Assembly: GCA_051881075.1 (NCBI GenBank)
Contig: JBJEPE010000004.1
Coordinates: forward strand, 31,382-95,381
Direction: 5' to 3'
Origin: RUG14223 sp051881075
GTDB taxonomy: Bacteria; Bacillota; Clostridia; Oscillospirales; Acutalibacteraceae
DNA: 64,000 nt
The position numbers and the translations under genes are program-made. Under the pieces are notes generated by a model that saw nothing but the letters and a program-made list of their open reading frames with translations, was not told the origin of the DNA and did no database searches. Below, in pieces: positions 19,127 through 28,744 of this stretch (positions are counted from its first letter, which is position 1; each line of letters opens with the position of its first letter).

Positions 19127-19809
19127 TTATGATATCAGTACATAGGCTATTTTATTATTCTTAGCATATGTTTCAGCGTATGAGCCGGAGTGGCAGTAGA
19201 TTTTTAGGTTTCTGCAATTATTAAACGCCAAATCGCCTATACTTGTTACACTATCAGGTATATTTATGCTTGTTAAGCTTGTGCAACCAGAAAACGCAGA
19301 ACTGCTTATACTTGTTACACTATCAGGTATAGTTATACTTGTTAAGCTTGTGCAATTACTAAACGCATCATTACCTATACTTGTTACACTGTTAGGTATA
19401 TTTACACTTGTTAAGCTTGTGCAATTTCTAAATGCATCATCGCCTATGCTTGTTACACTATCAGGTATATTTATGCTTATTAAGCTTGTGCAATTTCTAA
19501 ATGCATCATTGCCTATACTTGTTACACTATTAGGTATAGTTATGCTTGTTAATCTTGTGCAACTACTAAACGCACAAGCGCCTATACTAGTTACACTATC
19601 AGGTATAATTATACTTGTTAAGCTCGTGCAATCAGAAAACGCAAAACTGCCTATACTTGTTATTCTGTCAGGTATATTTATGCTTGTTAAGCTTGTGCAA
19701 TAAGAAAACGCACAATCGCCTATACTTGTTACGCTGTCAGGGATATTTATACTATTTAAGCTTTTGCAACTACTAAACGCAAAATCGCCTATACTAGTTA
19801 CACTATCAG
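19127..19809 (-). CDS. BspA-like leucine-rich-repeat surface protein, C-terminal part (after the assembly gap)
   Basis: Continuation of the minus-strand LRR protein that starts at 22127, read to TAA at 19127. About nine further 23-residue repeats of the form IP-x-SVTSIG-x-x-AF-x-x-C-x-x-L occur. They end in a capping segment IYCHSGSYAETYAKNN, and the protein stops shortly after without a dockerin, LPXTG motif or membrane anchor. This piece is out of phase with the upstream piece only because the gap was padded to 100; a true gap divisible by three restores one frame. The 69-bp repeat unit explains the assembly failure. Confidence 0.85.
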
Positions 19810-19909
19810 NNNNNNNNNNNNNNNNNNNNNNNNNNNNNNNNNNNNNNNNNNNNNNNNNNNNNNNNNNNNNNNNNNNNNNNNNNNNNNNNNNNNNNNNNNN
19901 NNNNNNNNN
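19810..19909. other. Assembly gap (100 N) inside the LRR gene
   Basis: Exactly 100 N within near-identical 69-bp leucine-rich repeats. Frame on both sides requires a true length divisible by three, for example 69 or 138 bp. Confidence 0.98.
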
Positions 19910-22127
19910 GTATAATTATACTTGTTAAGCCTGTGCAATATCTAAACGCATCATTGCCTATACTAGTTACACTATCAGGTATAATTATACTTGTTAAGCC
20001 TGTGCAATATCTAAACGCATCATTGCCTATACTTGTTACACCATCAGGTATAATTATGCTTGTTAAGCTTTTGCAACTATCAAATGCAGCATTGCCTATA
20101 CTAGTTACCCTATCAGGTATAGTTATGCTTGTTAAGCTTTTGCAATGACTAAACGCATCACAGCTTATACTTGTTACGCTACTTGGAATAATATATTCAA
20201 TGTCTTTTTTACCGCATGGATAACATACCAATATTTTCACATTCTTTGTAAATAAAACTCCATCTATACTTGTGTATTCTTCATTATTACTATCTACATT
20301 TATATTTGTTAAGCTTATGCAATTACTAAACGCATTAAGACCTATGCTTGTTACACTATCTGGTATCGTTATACTAGTTAAGCTTGTGCAATCAGAAAAC
20401 ATCTTATAACCTATATTTGTCACACTATCTGGTATCGTTATACTAGTTAAGCTTGTGCAATAATAAAACGCCCAATTACCTATACTTGTTACGCTATTTG
20501 GTATAGTTATACTAGTTAAGCTTGTGCAACTATTAAATGCACTATCGCCTATACTTGTTACGCTGTCAGGTATAGTTATACTTGTTAAGCTTGTGCAATC
20601 AGAAAACGCAGCACCGCCTATACTTGTTACACTATCAGGTATAGTTACACTTGTTAATCTTCTTAATCTTGTGCAACCAGAAAACGCAGAACTGCCTATA
20701 CTTGTTACACTATATCCATCTATACTTGCAGGTATTACTACATCTGTATCTGTACCTACATAATCTGTTATAGTCACTGTCTTTGTAGTTTTATTTTTAT
20801 TATATGTAAAATACCCTGCATCTGTCCATGTTTTCCATTGAGCCACAAAGCTGATGCTTTCATCACCGGTATTAAAAACTATTGTATTTTTATCTAACTT
20901 AGTTTTTTTATATTCTTTGGTTTCTTCTGTAAGCCATTGATATTCACCCTTGCTATTGATGCAATGCCAAAGGACAATTATATTACCGTCGTTGTCAATT
21001 TCTTTTTTACATACATAAAATCCGTCAAAATTATATCCGCTTCTTGTTAATTCAGGTAAATTAATAGAATTCATATTCTGATAGTTTTCAAAATGATTAA
21101 TACCGTTATTATAATCAATAGTAATTTCCACATCTCCAATTTCACTTGTTTTACCGTAATACAGACAAAACACATCCAGTAAATCTAATGAACTATCTAC
21201 CCTTTCTTCTCTTAAAAGCTCATAAATCGATGAATATACATTACCATTGTGAAAAAACAAACAATCATCATTTTGATTACTTAAAATGTCTGCTATATTG
21301 TCGTTATTAATTATCTTTACGATAAATCCGTTATTGGGTATGTATGAATTTTGTAATATGTTACCGTTGTCCGGCAAGCGAGGTTTTCCAACTATGCAAT
21401 AGTTACCAATAATACAGGTTATCTTATAGTCTATGACACTATCATCTGCGTAACTTTTTGAACGTATTGATTTATTATCATTGTTTGAAAATGTTTTTAC
21501 ATTCTGTGGTTTAGATGCTTGTCGCAAGCCGGCACTGTTTTTAGCACGTACTTTTTTATAATTATCTATTATATATTGAAAATCGGACTGTGTAATTCTT
21601 AACTCATTAAGAGAATAAAAACGGTCTTCTTTCATTACAATATGATTTAATACATTCTCATCAATAATTTTATTCAATGCACAGTACCACCATGTATTGC
21701 CAAAATCGTTCAACTTTTCATCTTCTGAAGGACTGCCATTAGTAACCTTATCATCCATTACAGGACTACCCTCTGTCAGCCATATACGATAGGCTAAGCC
21801 GCCAAGCGTTACATATGGATGAAATAGATCGTAATAATTATTTTTGTCACCAAACTCAGACATAAAAATTTCGTCTGCTTCTTTCCAAGTGATGTACTTG
21901 TTTTCATCTTCTGTAGTTACGTCGCTTGTAGCTTGCTGTTCAGCATCAGTATTAGTCCCTTCGATAGCTTCTGCTTCATCGGTGTATGATGCTTCATCCT
22001 GTGATGTGACGCTATTAGCTAATCTGAGTATCTGCCGAATATCTTCGGTAGTTTCCGCAAAAGCCACCGACCCACCGGAGAACAAAATAACTCCGGCTAA
22101 AATTAATGATAAAAATTTTTTAAACAT
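19910..22127 (-). CDS. BspA-like leucine-rich-repeat surface protein, N-terminal part
   Basis: Start chosen at ATG 22127, preceded by GGGGGC at a good distance. An upstream in-frame ATG would add 18 residues before the signal peptide and lacks such a site. Residues 1-24 form a signal peptide (core LSLILAGVILF, cut after AFA). A region with RIWLTEGSP, then WWYCALNKIIDENVL and a final ITQSDFQYII resembles a degenerate SLH module. An InlB-like module follows (ITIDYNNG to FVAQW). From about residue 460, LRR_5 repeats start (SVTSIGSSAFSGC). The frame runs into the assembly gap. Paralogous to the gene at 28745. Likely secreted and surface-associated; the ligand is unknown. Confidence 0.88.
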
Positions 22128-22409
22128 CAGGTTTGCCCCCTTATATATTTTTTTGCAAGGTCTAGCGATGCGAAAATACATATTTGCTTCGCAGTCTGCC
22201 GCCCTGCTAATGTCCTGAGTTAAATCAAATTTGAGTTACCGTAGTGCGTTGTTTTGTGAGGCTGGCTTAATACTTATTGCGAGTGTCGTGCATAAAGTCA
22301 TAATGTTAAAATATTAATATAAGTGAGTAACAACAAATCTGAAAATCATTAAAATTCAACAAATTTTGCTTGTTAATTATATTTTAACAGGCGTATTTAC
22401 AAAAAACAA
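22128..22409 (-). promoter_or_regulatory. Promoter and long conserved leader of the minus-strand LRR gene
   Basis: Minus-strand -35 TTGTTT (22404-22409), a 17-bp spacer and -10 TAAAAT (22381-22386). The start near 22374 leaves a leader of about 247 nt. The promoter and first ~60 nt of leader match the region upstream of the LRR/dockerin gene at 28745 almost base for base (for example CAAAATTTGTTGAATTTTAA). Further blocks around TACGGTAAC and the ribosome-binding site also match. Confidence 0.6.
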
Positions 22410-22486
22410 TGACGTAAAGTGAAAATTTTTAAGATTTTTAAAAATATTATATAAAATAAATATATAAATTAATTGACTTAGACAAC

Positions 22487-22522
22487 AAAAAATCCGCATA
22501 AGTTATTGAACTTATACGGATA
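22487..22522 (-). terminator. Intrinsic terminator of the amino-acid ABC transporter operon
   Basis: On the minus strand ATCCGTATAAGTT pairs with AACTTATGCGGAT around CAAT (one T-G pair), followed by a T-tract. Confidence 0.85.
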
Positions 22523-22553
22523 AAATACGAGTATTTTTTGATATGATAGATTA

Positions 22554-23288
22554 TTATAGCACCTTTGAGAGAAAGTCCTTAAGTCTTGGGCTTTTTGGAT
22601 TATTGAAGAACTCCTCAGGCGGTGCTTCTTCAATTATCTTTCCCTCGTCCATGAACAGTACACGTGTGGCAACCTCTCTTGCAAAGCCCATTTCATGGGT
22701 AACTACGACCATTGTCATGCCGTTTTCGGCTAAGTCCTTCATAACGTTGAGTACTTCACCGACCATTTCGGGATCAAGCGCAGATGTCGGCTCATCAAAT
22801 AGCAGTGCCTTAGGATTAAGCGCAAGCGCACGTACTATTGCTATACGCTGCTTTTGTCCGCCCGATAGCTGTATAGGATAAGCGTCTATCTTATCGGCAA
22901 GGCCAACTTTAGCAAGAAGCTCAAGTGCAAGCTTGTCGGCCTGCTCCTGCGTTGCAAGCTTTAATTTAACGGGTGCAAGGGTGATATTTTTACGTACCGT
23001 TAAATGCGGAAATAGATTAAAATGCTGAAACACCATGCCCAGCTCTCTGCGTATCTCATTAAGATTACATTTTGGGTCGGTTAGCTCGGTATCCATGAAC
23101 TTGATTGAGCCGGATGTAGGAGTTTCCAGCATATTTAAACAACGCAGAAATGTGCTTTTGCCGGAGCCTGACGGACCGACGATAACGACCTTTTCGCCCT
23201 GATTAATAGTTTCTGTTATGCCCTTTAAAACCTCAACCTTGCCGGAGGCATTATTGTATGTTTTGTATAAATCATTAACGTATATCAC
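22554..23288 (-). CDS. Polar amino-acid ABC transporter, ATP-binding protein
   Basis: A 244-residue ATPase of the GlnQ/HisP/ArtP family that powers import of polar amino acids together with the two genes upstream. It has Walker A GPSGSGKS, signature LSGGQKQR, Walker B LLFDEPTSALDPE and the switch His in VVVTHEMGFA. GTG 23288 is preferred (protein begins MIYVNDLYKTY) because AAAGGAAG lies about 10 bp upstream. A TTG at 23309 would extend it deeper into the permease gene. It overlaps the permease stop by 14 bp, so the two are probably translationally coupled. It is the last gene of the operon. Confidence 0.94.
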   Translation of the reverse strand: MIYVNDLYKTYNNASGKVEVLKGITETINQGEKVVIVGPSGSGKSTFLRCLNMLETPTSGSIKFMDTELTDPKCNLNEIRRELGMVFQHFNLFPHLTVRKNITLAPVKLKLATQEQADKLALELLAKVGLADKIDAYPIQLSGGQKQRIAIVRALALNPKALLFDEPTSALDPEMVGEVLNVMKDLAENGMTMVVVTHEMGFAREVATRVLFMDEGKIIEEAPPEEFFNNPKSPRLKDFLSKVL

Positions 23289-24048
23289 TTTTACGCAGCT
23301 TCCTTTCAAATACGCCTAACAGCTTAGTGAGTGCAACAACTATCACCAGATAGATAAGTGCGACTGTGTATAGCGGAATATTCGGTGAATATGTCTGACT
23401 TCTGATAATATCGCCTGCCTTAGATAAGTCTATAACTCCGATGTAGCCTGCAACAGAGGTTTCTTTAAGCAGGGTGATAAACTCGTTACCCAGTGCGGGT
23501 AAAATGTTTTTGAGCGCCTGCGGAAACACGATTTTTATCATGGTAGTCCTTTGAGAAAGTCCCAGCGAGCGACCAGCCTCTATCTGTCCCTTGTCAACTG
23601 ACATTATACCGGCTCTGACTATTTCTGCAACATATGCGCCGGAATTTATCGAGAACGATATTATTGCCGCATAAAATCTGTCTATTCTGAATGCCGAACA
23701 GAAGGTATAGTAGACGATAAATAACTGAACAAGTGCAGGAGTACCCCTTATTACCGTTATATAAAGGTTTACGAGATATCCCCAGAATTTCATCCTTTTA
23801 TTGTAAGTTGCCGCCACCTTGATTACCGCAAGGATAATGCCTATCAATGCACCGAAGATCGCCGCAAAAAAGGCAATTCTTACTGTTATCCATAGTCCGT
23901 TAATTATATATAGATAACGTTGTTTTTCGATAAGGTTTAGTACTATTCCGTCCCATATGCTTTGCCCGCAATCCTTGAACCATTCGATTATTCCTTGAAA
24001 AAATGATGAGATCGAGCCGTAAAGCATGGGTAATGTGGTTATGTTCAT
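23275..24048 (-). CDS. Polar amino-acid ABC transporter, permease
   Basis: A 257-residue inner-membrane permease of the HisM/GlnP family. It shows several hydrophobic segments (for example IAFFAAIFGALIGIILAVIKV, given in part) and the permease coupling loop EAGRSLGLSQ, which contacts the ATPase. VIRGTPALVQLF is typical of the family. ATG 24048 is chosen because GGAGG lies 7 bp before it; an upstream in-frame start lacks a ribosome-binding site. It sits between the substrate-binding lipoprotein and the ATPase gene. The exact amino acid carried cannot be told from sequence. Confidence 0.93.
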   Translation of the reverse strand: MNITTLPMLYGSISSFFQGIIEWFKDCGQSIWDGIVLNLIEKQRYLYIINGLWITVRIAFFAAIFGALIGIILAVIKVAATYNKRMKFWGYLVNLYITVIRGTPALVQLFIVYYTFCSAFRIDRFYAAIISFSINSGAYVAEIVRAGIMSVDKGQIEAGRSLGLSQRTTMIKIVFPQALKNILPALGNEFITLLKETSVAGYIGVIDLSKAGDIIRSQTYSPNIPLYTVALIYLVIVVALTKLLGVFERKLRKSDIR

Positions 24049-24110
24049 GCCATGTCCTCCAGAAAATAATGATAAGGGTAGCCCGTACTGAGCCACCCCT
24101 TAAGAATAAA

Positions 24111-24893
24111 TTATTCTACGCCTAACGCTGATTTATAGTTAGAGATTATCTCATCAAGCTCTCCGGATGCCTTCATGTCATTTATTACTTCGTTGATGAC
24201 ATCAAGCAGCTCAGTATCACCCTTTGCAACAAGTATCGAATATTCCTCTTCTGTCAATGCCTGATCAAGCTTTTTGATTTTATCTGCATTGCTTTCAACA
24301 AATTTAGTTGCAGGAAAATCATCAATAACAACTGCATCTATCTGGCCTGCTATCAGGTCAGAGATAGCGTCCATGCCCTTTGTAAAAGGAATAACCTCTG
24401 CGTCAAGCTTTTCACTGCAATAATCAAAGCATGTAGTTCCTTCCTGCACACCAATCTTTTTACCGTTAAGATCGTCAGCAGATGCAATGCTACTGTCGTT
24501 TTTAACTATTATTGTTTGAGAGGCTGAGAAGTACGGCACAGAAAATTCTGCATTTTTCGCTCTATCCTCGTCATAGCTCATGCCGGCCGCCGCAAATTCA
24601 CAGGTACCGTTTGCAACCTCTTGCAAAACAGCGGTAAATGCAACGTCGTTTATCTTAAGCTCTACACCGAGTTTTTCAGCTATCTTCTTGGAGATGTCAA
24701 CATCTATGCCTACTATCTCATTACCGTCTTTATATTCAAACGGCTCAAAGTCAGAGTTTGTTGACATTGTTATATAGCCTTGCTCTTTGATTTTATCAAG
24801 AGTACTGCGGTTGTCAGCCTTACAGCCTGTTATCGCCGTCAGCATTGTTATAGCTGCAAGAACGGATATTATCTTTTTAAATGTTTTTTTCAT
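24111..24893 (-). CDS. Polar amino-acid ABC transporter, substrate-binding lipoprotein
   Basis: A 260-residue solute-binding protein (SBP_bac_3 type). It has a lipoprotein signal with Cys24 in AITGC, then the family segments STNSDFEPFEY, GIDVDISKKIAEKLG, VANGTCEFAAAGMS and GKKIGVQEGTT. It captures the amino acid outside the membrane and delivers it to the permease encoded 62 bp downstream. AGGAG lies about 11 bp before the ATG. It is the first gene of the operon, with a strong promoter 74-102 bp upstream. Confidence 0.94.
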   Translation of the reverse strand: MKKTFKKIISVLAAITMLTAITGCKADNRSTLDKIKEQGYITMSTNSDFEPFEYKDGNEIVGIDVDISKKIAEKLGVELKINDVAFTAVLQEVANGTCEFAAAGMSYDEDRAKNAEFSVPYFSASQTIIVKNDSSIASADDLNGKKIGVQEGTTCFDYCSEKLDAEVIPFTKGMDAISDLIAGQIDAVVIDDFPATKFVESNADKIKKLDQALTEEEYSILVAKGDTELLDVINEVINDMKASGELDEIISNYKSALGVE

Positions 24894-24966
24894 TATACTC
24901 AGCTCCTAAAATTCATTTTTAATTTTTATGCACGATAAATGTATAAAAATTCATCTGATGGTCACT

Positions 24967-24995
24967 ATTATACAGCTGTTTGTTTAAAAAAGCAA
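24967..24995 (-). promoter_or_regulatory. Promoter of the amino-acid transporter operon
   Basis: Minus-strand -35 TTGCTT (24990-24995), a 17-bp spacer and a perfect -10 TATAAT (24967-24972). Confidence 0.65.
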
Positions 24996-25231
24996 TAGGT
25001 AAATCTATATTTATACAAATTATATGCAATATCAACTTTACGGTATCGCATTATTTAAAATTATTGTGCAACATTTCTATACTTTACCTTGATACAATGG
25101 TAAATCGAATAATAGCATTACAGTATTTACTGATATTTTTATAATCTAAACATTATAGTCAAATACATTGCTGTTTAGTATTTTTATACGTAATTTCTGC
25201 TAAAAAAATATAGGTATTTTCCTATAAAGAA

Positions 25232-25260
25232 TTAAAAGCTTTATAATATAATGGTATAAT
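25232..25260 (+). promoter_or_regulatory. Possible promoter of the pullulanase gene
   Basis: A perfect -10 TATAAT (25255-25260) with a weak -35 TTAAAA (25232-25237) at 17 bp. Another TATAAT lies at 25242-25247. The region is very AT-rich, so the assignment is weak. Confidence 0.35.
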
Positions 25261-25300
25261 AAAGCTTGCACTGCAATTAATTAAAACGTGGAGGAAGAAT

Positions 25301-28261
25301 ATGGCGAGCGTTGATACAATACCTGTCTATAAAAAAATGACTCCCTCACAAATGGATAAGCTGGCATACAGCGGTAACGATTTGGGGGCGGTTTATACTC
25401 CGATAAGGACGACCTTTAAGGTCTGGTCACCGATAGCAAGTAAGGTTCGTCTACGCCTTTATTCAAGAGGCAGCGACGATGAAAGCGGTGCGAGAGAGAT
25501 TTCGACCACCGATATGAAGTATAATGCCGAAAACGGTATTTGGTCGGCGGTTATTCACGGTGATTTGGCAGGAGTTTATTATACTTACCTTGTCACTGTA
25601 GGCGATACTGTCAATGAGGCTGTAGATATATATGCCAAGGCTGTTGGCGTAAACGGAAAAAGAGGAATGATAGTTGATCTTAAGTCAACTGACCCTGACG
25701 GCTGGGAAAACGACGGTCACGTTATGGTGGATAAACAAACGGATGCGATTATATGGGAAATTCATGTTAAGGATTTCTCTTTTGATAAAAGCAGCGGCGT
25801 AAGCGAGAAAAATCGGGGTAAATTCTTGGCATTTACCGAGTCCGGTACTACGGTAAACGGAGAGGGCAAGATATCTACCTGCCTTGATTATCTTTCAAAG
25901 CTTGGCGTAAACTATGTACACTTGATGCCTATCTTTGACTATGTTACGGTAGACGAAGAAAACCATGCCGATGATGCGTTTAACTGGGGATATGATCCCC
26001 TTAACTATAATGTCCCTGAGGGTAGCTACTGTTCAGATCCATTTGACGGAAATGTGCGTATAAGAGAGCTTAAGCAGATGATAATGGCTCTGCATGAGCG
26101 AGGCATTGGTGTTGTGATGGATGTTGTGTATAATCACACATATCAGACAGGCGATTCCTCATTTAATAAGATAGTACCCGATTATTATTACAGAAAAACA
26201 AGTGACGATCATTTTTCAAATGCCTCCGGCTGCGGCAATGAAACTGCAAGCGAGCATTTAATGTATCGTAAATTTATGATAGACAGTATTCTTTATTGGG
26301 CTGAAGAATATCACATAGACGGATTTAGATTTGACCTTATGGGTGTGCATGATGTAAATACCATGAACGCTATAAGAGAAGCCCTTGATTCACTTGAAAA
26401 CGGCGAAAAGATACTTATGTACGGCGAGCCGTGGCAGGGTGGACTTTCCTGCTGTAAAGAACATATGGCAATGCAGTACAATATGAAGATGTTGAGCGAT
26501 AGAATTGCAGCATTTAACGACAAGATGAGAGATATAGTCAAGGGCGATACTTTCAACGCTTCATATTGGGGATTTATACAGGGCGGCGGCTCTGCGTGGG
26601 ATCTTCGTGCAGGAATTACTGCACATACACTTAGTAAATATCACAATAACTGGTCAAAGTCACCTTCCCAGACAGTCAATTATGCAAGCGCACATGATAA
26701 TTATACGTTGTGGGATAAGCTTGTATACTCTGTGCTTGGTGCATACGGTGATTATGATTCATATAACGATGATCTTGCATCTATGAATAAGCTTTGTGCG
26801 GCAGTTATAATTACGTCACAGGGAATACCGTTCTTTCAGGCAGGCGAGGAGTTCGCAAGGACTAAGCACGGAAATCACAATAGCTATAACTCATCTGCCA
26901 ATGTGAACAGCCTTAACTGGTCAAGACTTAACGATTTTGGCAATATCTCTGACTATTATGCCGGACTTATTAAGATAAGAAAGTATTTTTCGCCGCTCAG
27001 AGATAATACGACAGCCACAGGCGACGGCATTAAATTCTTTGGAGATTCCAGCGGACGTGTTATAGGATATACTTTAAAAAATAAGTCTGATGAAAAGTGC
27101 GATTGGAATACAATGGCGATTATTTTCAATTCGTCAAATGAGCGTAAGACTGTAACAATTACAGGCAAAAAACTGCCGGAGTCTTGGGAGATTATAGCTG
27201 ACGGAAAGCGTGCCGGTTTGGAGAGCTTAGGCACTGTTGACGGCCTTACAGTAGGTATAGAGCCACACTCAGCCTTGATAATGGTAGATAAAAAAAGTTT
27301 TGATTCCGCCGAGATAAATCCAATGTACGGCGAGGTTATAATCAATCATATTGATATAGATACACAGGAAATTATCACAAGCCGCAAGTCTACCGACAGG
27401 GTAGGCAGAATGTGCAGTATCGGTGCAGATAAATCGTTGCTTGCCGATTATGACCTTATTATAGAACCTACGGTTGAGCATGTACTGTTTTCTGAAGAGG
27501 TACAGGAACTGAATTATTATTATAAAAAGTTCCATGGCAGCTTCGGTACGGTCACCGTATATCATGTGGATTCTGCAACAAATCAAGAGATAGCCGAGCC
27601 TGTAATTCTTCGTGACAGAACGGGCAGAAAGTACTTTACAGAGGCGGTTTCAATAGGCGATTATGTGCTTGATACCAAGCGACTGCCAAAAGACACTGCA
27701 GGTGAATTTGACGCTTCAAATAAAACGATAACCTACTATTATGAGAACAACGGTCCCGACAGACTTACTGTTCACTTTTACAATAAAGATAACTGGAACG
27801 ATGTTTGGTTTTACGCATATCAGGACAACGGCTTCGGCTTCGTCTATGAGATTACTGACCATTGGTGCGGTAACAGAATGACTTACGAGGGCGGCAACTG
27901 GTGGAAGTATGAGTTGGCAAACTGTAAAGGTACCGCAGACATAATATTCACTGACGGATACGGTCATCAGGAGCCTGAACAATACTCAAAGGGCATGGAA
28001 GCCAAGGGCGAGTGTTATGTAATCGACGGAGAGGTTGAGATGACCGGAAAGGCTGTGGTAGTCTATATATCTACCGATGGCGAGCTATTGGATAAGATCA
28101 TTCTAAGAGGCAAGGCGGACGGAGAAAGCGTTTATGTTGCCACTAAACAGCAATTCATCGGCTACAAGTGCTTGAGTGATCCGTCAAACCTGCAAAGCAA
28201 GTTTGCTGATTTTACAAATAATGTTGTACTTACGTATCAAAAGGTAAACAACAACATATAA
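25301..28261 (+). CDS. Pullulanase-type GH13 enzyme with MucBP-like repeats and a starch-binding-like module
   Basis: A 986-residue alpha-1,6-glucan debranching enzyme of the type I pullulanase kind. An N-terminal CBM48-like domain (TTFKVWSPIASKVRL) precedes the GH13 barrel: DVVYNHTY near residue 275, GFRFD with nucleophile Asp345, MYGEPW with acid/base Glu376 and YASAHDN with Asp466. After about residue 673 come two MucBP-like segments (VIINHIDIDTQE; VTVYHVDSATNQ). Then a CBM26-like module follows (about 824-905, with NWNDVWFYAY and GGNWWKYEL), and a last MucBP-like segment. GGAGGAAG supports the ATG. There is no signal peptide, although MucBP and CBM26 are normally extracellular modules. 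It stands alone and is followed by a terminator. Confidence 0.9.
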   Translation: MASVDTIPVYKKMTPSQMDKLAYSGNDLGAVYTPIRTTFKVWSPIASKVRLRLYSRGSDDESGAREISTTDMKYNAENGIWSAVIHGDLAGVYYTYLVTVGDTVNEAVDIYAKAVGVNGKRGMIVDLKSTDPDGWENDGHVMVDKQTDAIIWEIHVKDFSFDKSSGVSEKNRGKFLAFTESGTTVNGEGKISTCLDYLSKLGVNYVHLMPIFDYVTVDEENHADDAFNWGYDPLNYNVPEGSYCSDPFDGNVRIRELKQMIMALHERGIGVVMDVVYNHTYQTGDSSFNKIVPDYYYRKTSDDHFSNASGCGNETASEHLMYRKFMIDSILYWAEEYHIDGFRFDLMGVHDVNTMNAIREALDSLENGEKILMYGEPWQGGLSCCKEHMAMQYNMKMLSDRIAAFNDKMRDIVKGDTFNASYWGFIQGGGSAWDLRAGITAHTLSKYHNNWSKSPSQTVNYASAHDNYTLWDKLVYSVLGAYGDYDSYNDDLASMNKLCAAVIITSQGIPFFQAGEEFARTKHGNHNSYNSSANVNSLNWSRLNDFGNISDYYAGLIKIRKYFSPLRDNTTATGDGIKFFGDSSGRVIGYTLKNKSDEKCDWNTMAIIFNSSNERKTVTITGKKLPESWEIIADGKRAGLESLGTVDGLTVGIEPHSALIMVDKKSFDSAEINPMYGEVIINHIDIDTQEIITSRKSTDRVGRMCSIGADKSLLADYDLIIEPTVEHVLFSEEVQELNYYYKKFHGSFGTVTVYHVDSATNQEIAEPVILRDRTGRKYFTEAVSIGDYVLDTKRLPKDTAGEFDASNKTITYYYENNGPDRLTVHFYNKDNWNDVWFYAYQDNGFGFVYEITDHWCGNRMTYEGGNWWKYELANCKGTADIIFTDGYGHQEPEQYSKGMEAKGECYVIDGEVEMTGKAVVVYISTDGELLDKIILRGKADGESVYVATKQQFIGYKCLSDPSNLQSKFADFTNNVVLTYQKVNNNI

Positions 28262-28277
28262 ATCATACAAAAAATTA

Positions 28278-28312
28278 ATCTCTGCAAAGCTATTTTGCAG
28301 GGATTTTTTTTC
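28278..28312 (+). terminator. Intrinsic terminator after the pullulanase gene
   Basis: ATCTCTGCAAA pairs with TTTGCAGGGAT (one T-G pair), followed by eight or more T. Confidence 0.88.
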
Positions 28313-28455
28313 TGTGTAAAAAAGCTTTATTCAAACAACTTTTGATATAAATTTTAACTTAAAAACAGAAAAAAATTTGTTTTTACCTTAAGTTATTTAT
28401 ATATTTATGTTTTTTAAATATCTTTAAAAATCTTCAAAATTTTCATTTTACGTCA

Positions 28456-28744
28456 TGGTTTTTCATAAATACCTCTGTTATAATATAATCAGCAAGCAAA
28501 ATTTGTTGAATTTTAATGTTTTTCAGATTTATTGTTACTTAATTCTATAAATATATTTATCTTTTTACTTTATGAACGGTAATCACAAAGAGTACCGGAC
28601 AGTCCTTACAAAACATTGCAATACGGTAACAGAAGTTTGAATTAATGTCAGACCTTAATATGGCGTTGATGAGTAACCGACTATAGGTTAATCATTCTTT
28701 CGGATTCAACCAAGCTTGCACAAAAATTAAAAGGGGGAAACCTT
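28456..28744 (+). promoter_or_regulatory. Promoter and long conserved leader of the LRR/dockerin gene
   Basis: -35 TGGTTT (28456-28461), a 17-bp spacer and a perfect -10 TATAAT (28479-28484), giving a leader of about 254 nt that ends in AAAGGGGGAAACCTT before the ATG. About 110 bp from 28421 on match the minus-strand region upstream of the other LRR gene, and further blocks recur near the middle and the ribosome-binding site. The stretch 28313-28420 also holds a weak AT-rich inverted repeat AACTTAA/TTAAGTT and nothing else recognised. Confidence 0.62.

Noticed and set aside
19266..20763. Plus-strand leucine-rich frames opposite the LRR gene
   Set aside because: Repetitive antisense reading of the 69-bp LRR units, interrupted and without start signals.
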